Assembly (NCBI GenBank): GCA_001775255.1
Contig: MFCJ01000063.1
Location: forward strand, 1 to 7,357
DNA length: 7,357 nucleotides
Source of the DNA: Candidatus Dadabacteria bacterium RIFCSPHIGHO2_12_FULL_53_21
GTDB taxonomy: Bacteria; Desulfobacterota_D; UBA1144; Nemesobacterales; UBA2774
Reading direction: 5' to 3'
Below the pieces are notes generated by a model, which was given only the letters and a program-made list of their open reading frames with translations, made no database searches and was not told the origin of the DNA. This document shows positions 6,141 to 7,357 of the stretch, in pieces (within the stretch, counting starts at the first letter, position 1; every line of letters begins with the position of its first letter). The translations under genes and the position numbers were made by a program.

Positions 6141-6602
6141 TTATTCCGGCTCGGGCGCGGAAGGCGTCAGGGTTTCCAGGTTCGAGTATCTGCAGAGCCC
6201 GGAATCGTAGTACCTGACTTGGGTGTTTTCCCTGATATCGGCCTTCGGGCTTCCCGGAATGATGTGACTGCCGTTCTTGCAGTCCTCGACTACCTTTAAA
6301 AACGGCACCGGTGCCAAGTCCCCCGGCCCGTATTTGCCCTTAATGTTCTTGTCGACTTTCACGGTTGCAGTACATTTCGACACCATCTCGGGCATAAAAC
6401 CGGCGGAACCTTCTTCGGCGGGTCTGCATTCTTCGGAATCGTAAGGCTTGCCGCATTCGATTTTAATGACTGTACCCTCGACGGCGTAATCCGAGCTATT
6501 GAGGAGATCTTCCTGGGAGCAAGGGGGCGGGATAGCGTAGACGCTTACCGCTCCAATTGCGAATAAGGTAAAAATGAGTGGTATTATTAATTTGTTTTTC
6601 AC
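6141..6602 (-). CDS. Small secreted cysteine-rich protein of unknown function
   Basis: I do not recognise a named family with confidence. The 153-residue product starts with a clear Sec signal peptide: two Lys near the start, a hydrophobic core about 5-19, and a likely cleavage after VYA at residue 23. The mature chain has six cysteines (28, 50, 59, 77, 108, 137), enough for three disulfides, which fits an exported oxidising location. The pattern is C near the mature N-terminus, then SDYAVEGTV, then a VKVDKNIKGKYGPGD strand pair, then C and a C-terminal C. It resembles small bacterial OB-fold/NTR (TIMP-like) secreted proteins. That link is by eye and weak. The C-terminus is Pro/Glu-rich (PSAPEPE). 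The start is GTG at 6602; no in-frame ATG gives an equally complete signal peptide. It is probably the first gene of the minus-strand unit. Confidence 0.75.
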   Translation of the reverse strand: MKNKLIIPLIFTLFAIGAVSVYAIPPPCSQEDLLNSSDYAVEGTVIKIECGKPYDSEECRPAEEGSAGFMPEMVSKCTATVKVDKNIKGKYGPGDLAPVPFLKVVEDCKNGSHIIPGSPKADIRENTQVRYYDSGLCRYSNLETLTPSAPEPE

Positions 6603-6693
6603 CCTGATTATACTAATGTATTGTGCATTTATTCATTGTCAAACGAAATCTTCAAAGCGGAGAAATTTAGCATGCAGGGGGACAATAAATAGA
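6603..6693. promoter_or_regulatory. Divergent AT-rich intergenic region
   Basis: This 91-bp gap separates the divergent secreted-protein and epimerase genes and is clearly more AT-rich than the genes. It should contain both promoters. On the plus strand TATACT (6609-6614) overlaps the minus-strand TATAAT, but no good -35 accompanies it. A strong purine ribosome-site-like run, AGGGGG (6676-6681), lies about 12 bases before the epimerase ATG, slightly further than usual. Confidence 0.4.
6607..6642 (-). promoter_or_regulatory. Possible promoter elements upstream of the secreted-protein gene
   Basis: On the minus strand a perfect TTGACA (6642-6637) and a perfect TATAAT (6612-6607) are both present, but 24 bases apart, too far for one sigma-70 promoter. 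TTGACA with TACATT 16 bases further on is a workable alternative. TATAAT used alone would start transcription at or next to the GTG at 6602, giving a leaderless message. Confidence 0.35.
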
Positions 6694-7357
6694 ATGAAAA
6701 TTTTGGTCACCGGCGCTGCCGGGTTTATAGGCTCACACCTTGCCGAGAGGCTCTTGAAAGAAGGTTATACGGTCGTGGGGGTAGACTCGTTTCTCGACTA
6801 CTATCCCCGCAGGATTAAAGAGCACAACGTCAAGGGTCTCAACGGGAAAAAGGGGTTCGAGTTCGTCGAAGGAGACATACTCGAACTGAATCTCGATAAG
6901 CTCTTAGGCGGCATAGACGCGGTGTTCCACCAGGCTGCGATCGCGGGGGTGAGGTCGAGCTGGGGTGCCGGGTTCGACGAATACGTCAGGAACAACATAC
7001 TCGGGACGCAGCTCCTCCTCGAGGCCTGCAGGGACAGGCAGCTTAAAAAGTTCGTATACGCATCCTCCTCCTCCGTTTACGGCGATTCCGATGAGCTCCC
7101 TATAAAGGAGACCTCCCCTGTGAGGCCGGTCTCGCCTTACGGCGTTACGAAGCTTTCAGGCGAGCAGCTCGCCTATCTCTATTTCAAGGGCTACGGCGTT
7201 CCGGTCGTGTCCCTCAGATACTTCACCGTATACGGACCGAGGCAGCGCCCGGACATGGCTTTTCACAAGTTCCTGAAGGCGGTCATCCTGGGCGGGGAGA
7301 TAGAGGTCTACGGCACTGGGGAACAGACTAGGGACTTCACTTTCATCGGTGACGCCG
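6694..7357 (+). CDS. NAD-dependent epimerase/dehydratase (UDP-sugar epimerase type), 3' partial
   Basis: The reading frame is open to the right edge, giving 221 residues of an expected 310-330. It is an extended short-chain dehydrogenase/reductase acting on a nucleotide sugar, most likely a UDP-glucose or UDP-glucuronate 4-epimerase, supplying cell-surface polysaccharide precursors in the cytoplasm. The Rossmann NAD motif GAAGFIG is at 7-13, and D31 at the end of the second strand favours NAD. GDI (60-62) and HQAA (79-82) follow. The catalytic set is the SSSSVYG stretch (124-130), Y149 and K153 in the YGVTK motif. LRYFTVYGPRQRPDM and the EVYGTGEQTRDFTF region shape the sugar-nucleotide pocket and are typical of the epimerase branch. 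Exact substrate cannot be assigned without the C-terminus. The start is ATG 6694, which leaves only a few residues before the glycine motif, as usual; AGGGGG lies 12 bases upstream. Confidence 0.88.
   Translation, partial: MKILVTGAAGFIGSHLAERLLKEGYTVVGVDSFLDYYPRRIKEHNVKGLNGKKGFEFVEGDILELNLDKLLGGIDAVFHQAAIAGVRSSWGAGFDEYVRNNILGTQLLLEACRDRQLKKFVYASSSSVYGDSDELPIKETSPVRPVSPYGVTKLSGEQLAYLYFKGYGVPVVSLRYFTVYGPRQRPDMAFHKFLKAVILGGEIEVYGTGEQTRDFTFIGDA

Noticed and set aside
1..7357. Mobile elements, CRISPR arrays, tRNA or rRNA genes
   Set aside because: No transposase or integrase motifs, regularly spaced repeats, cloverleaf sequences or rRNA-like conserved stretches were seen on either strand.

Overview
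The window looks like an ordinary chromosomal stretch of a bacterium with moderately high GC (mid-50s percent by eye). Ile ATA and Arg AGG codons are used freely. There are no phage, transposon, CRISPR or RNA-gene signatures. The long Memo-type protein with a PqqD-like N-terminus, the eukaryote-IDH3-like NAD isocitrate dehydrogenase and the codon habits suggest an uncultivated lineage near the old Deltaproteobacteria (for example Dadabacteria-like). This placement is a weak inference.

Layout. (1) 1-389, plus: the 3' part of a potassium-channel-like protein with an intact TIGYGD selectivity filter; its 5' end lies outside the window. (2) 399-1001, minus: a small DedA/VTT-type membrane protein, convergent with the channel and only 9 nt away. 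(3) 1152-2171, plus: an NAD-type isocitrate dehydrogenase, divergent from the VTT gene. (4) 6602-2228, minus: a four-gene run that is probably one transcription unit. It encodes a small secreted Cys-rich protein, a HyuB-type hydantoinase/oxoprolinase B subunit, a Memo-family protein (AmmeMemoRadiSam system protein B) with an N-terminal PqqD-like domain, and an M19 metallodipeptidase. hyuB and the Memo gene share an ATGA stop/start overlap. (5) 6694-7357, plus: the N-terminal two thirds of an NAD-dependent sugar-nucleotide epimerase, cut by the window edge and divergent from the secreted-protein gene.

The part most worth a second look is the hyuB-memo-dipeptidase run. HyuB normally works with HyuA, and Memo proteins of this class often occur with an AMMECR1 protein and a radical SAM enzyme; none of these partners is in the window. 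The joint appearance of a ring-amide-opening subunit, a metal-binding Memo domain fused to a possible peptide-binding PqqD-like module, and a dipeptidase would fit handling of a cyclic or modified small peptide. That is a hypothesis, not something the sequence proves.

No gene-free stretch exceeds 300 bases. The intergenic gaps (1002-1151, 2172-2227, 3179-3270, 6078-6140, 6603-6693) hold weak promoter-like sequences, one 6-bp inverted repeat and one degenerate short tandem repeat. I found no convincing rho-independent terminator.
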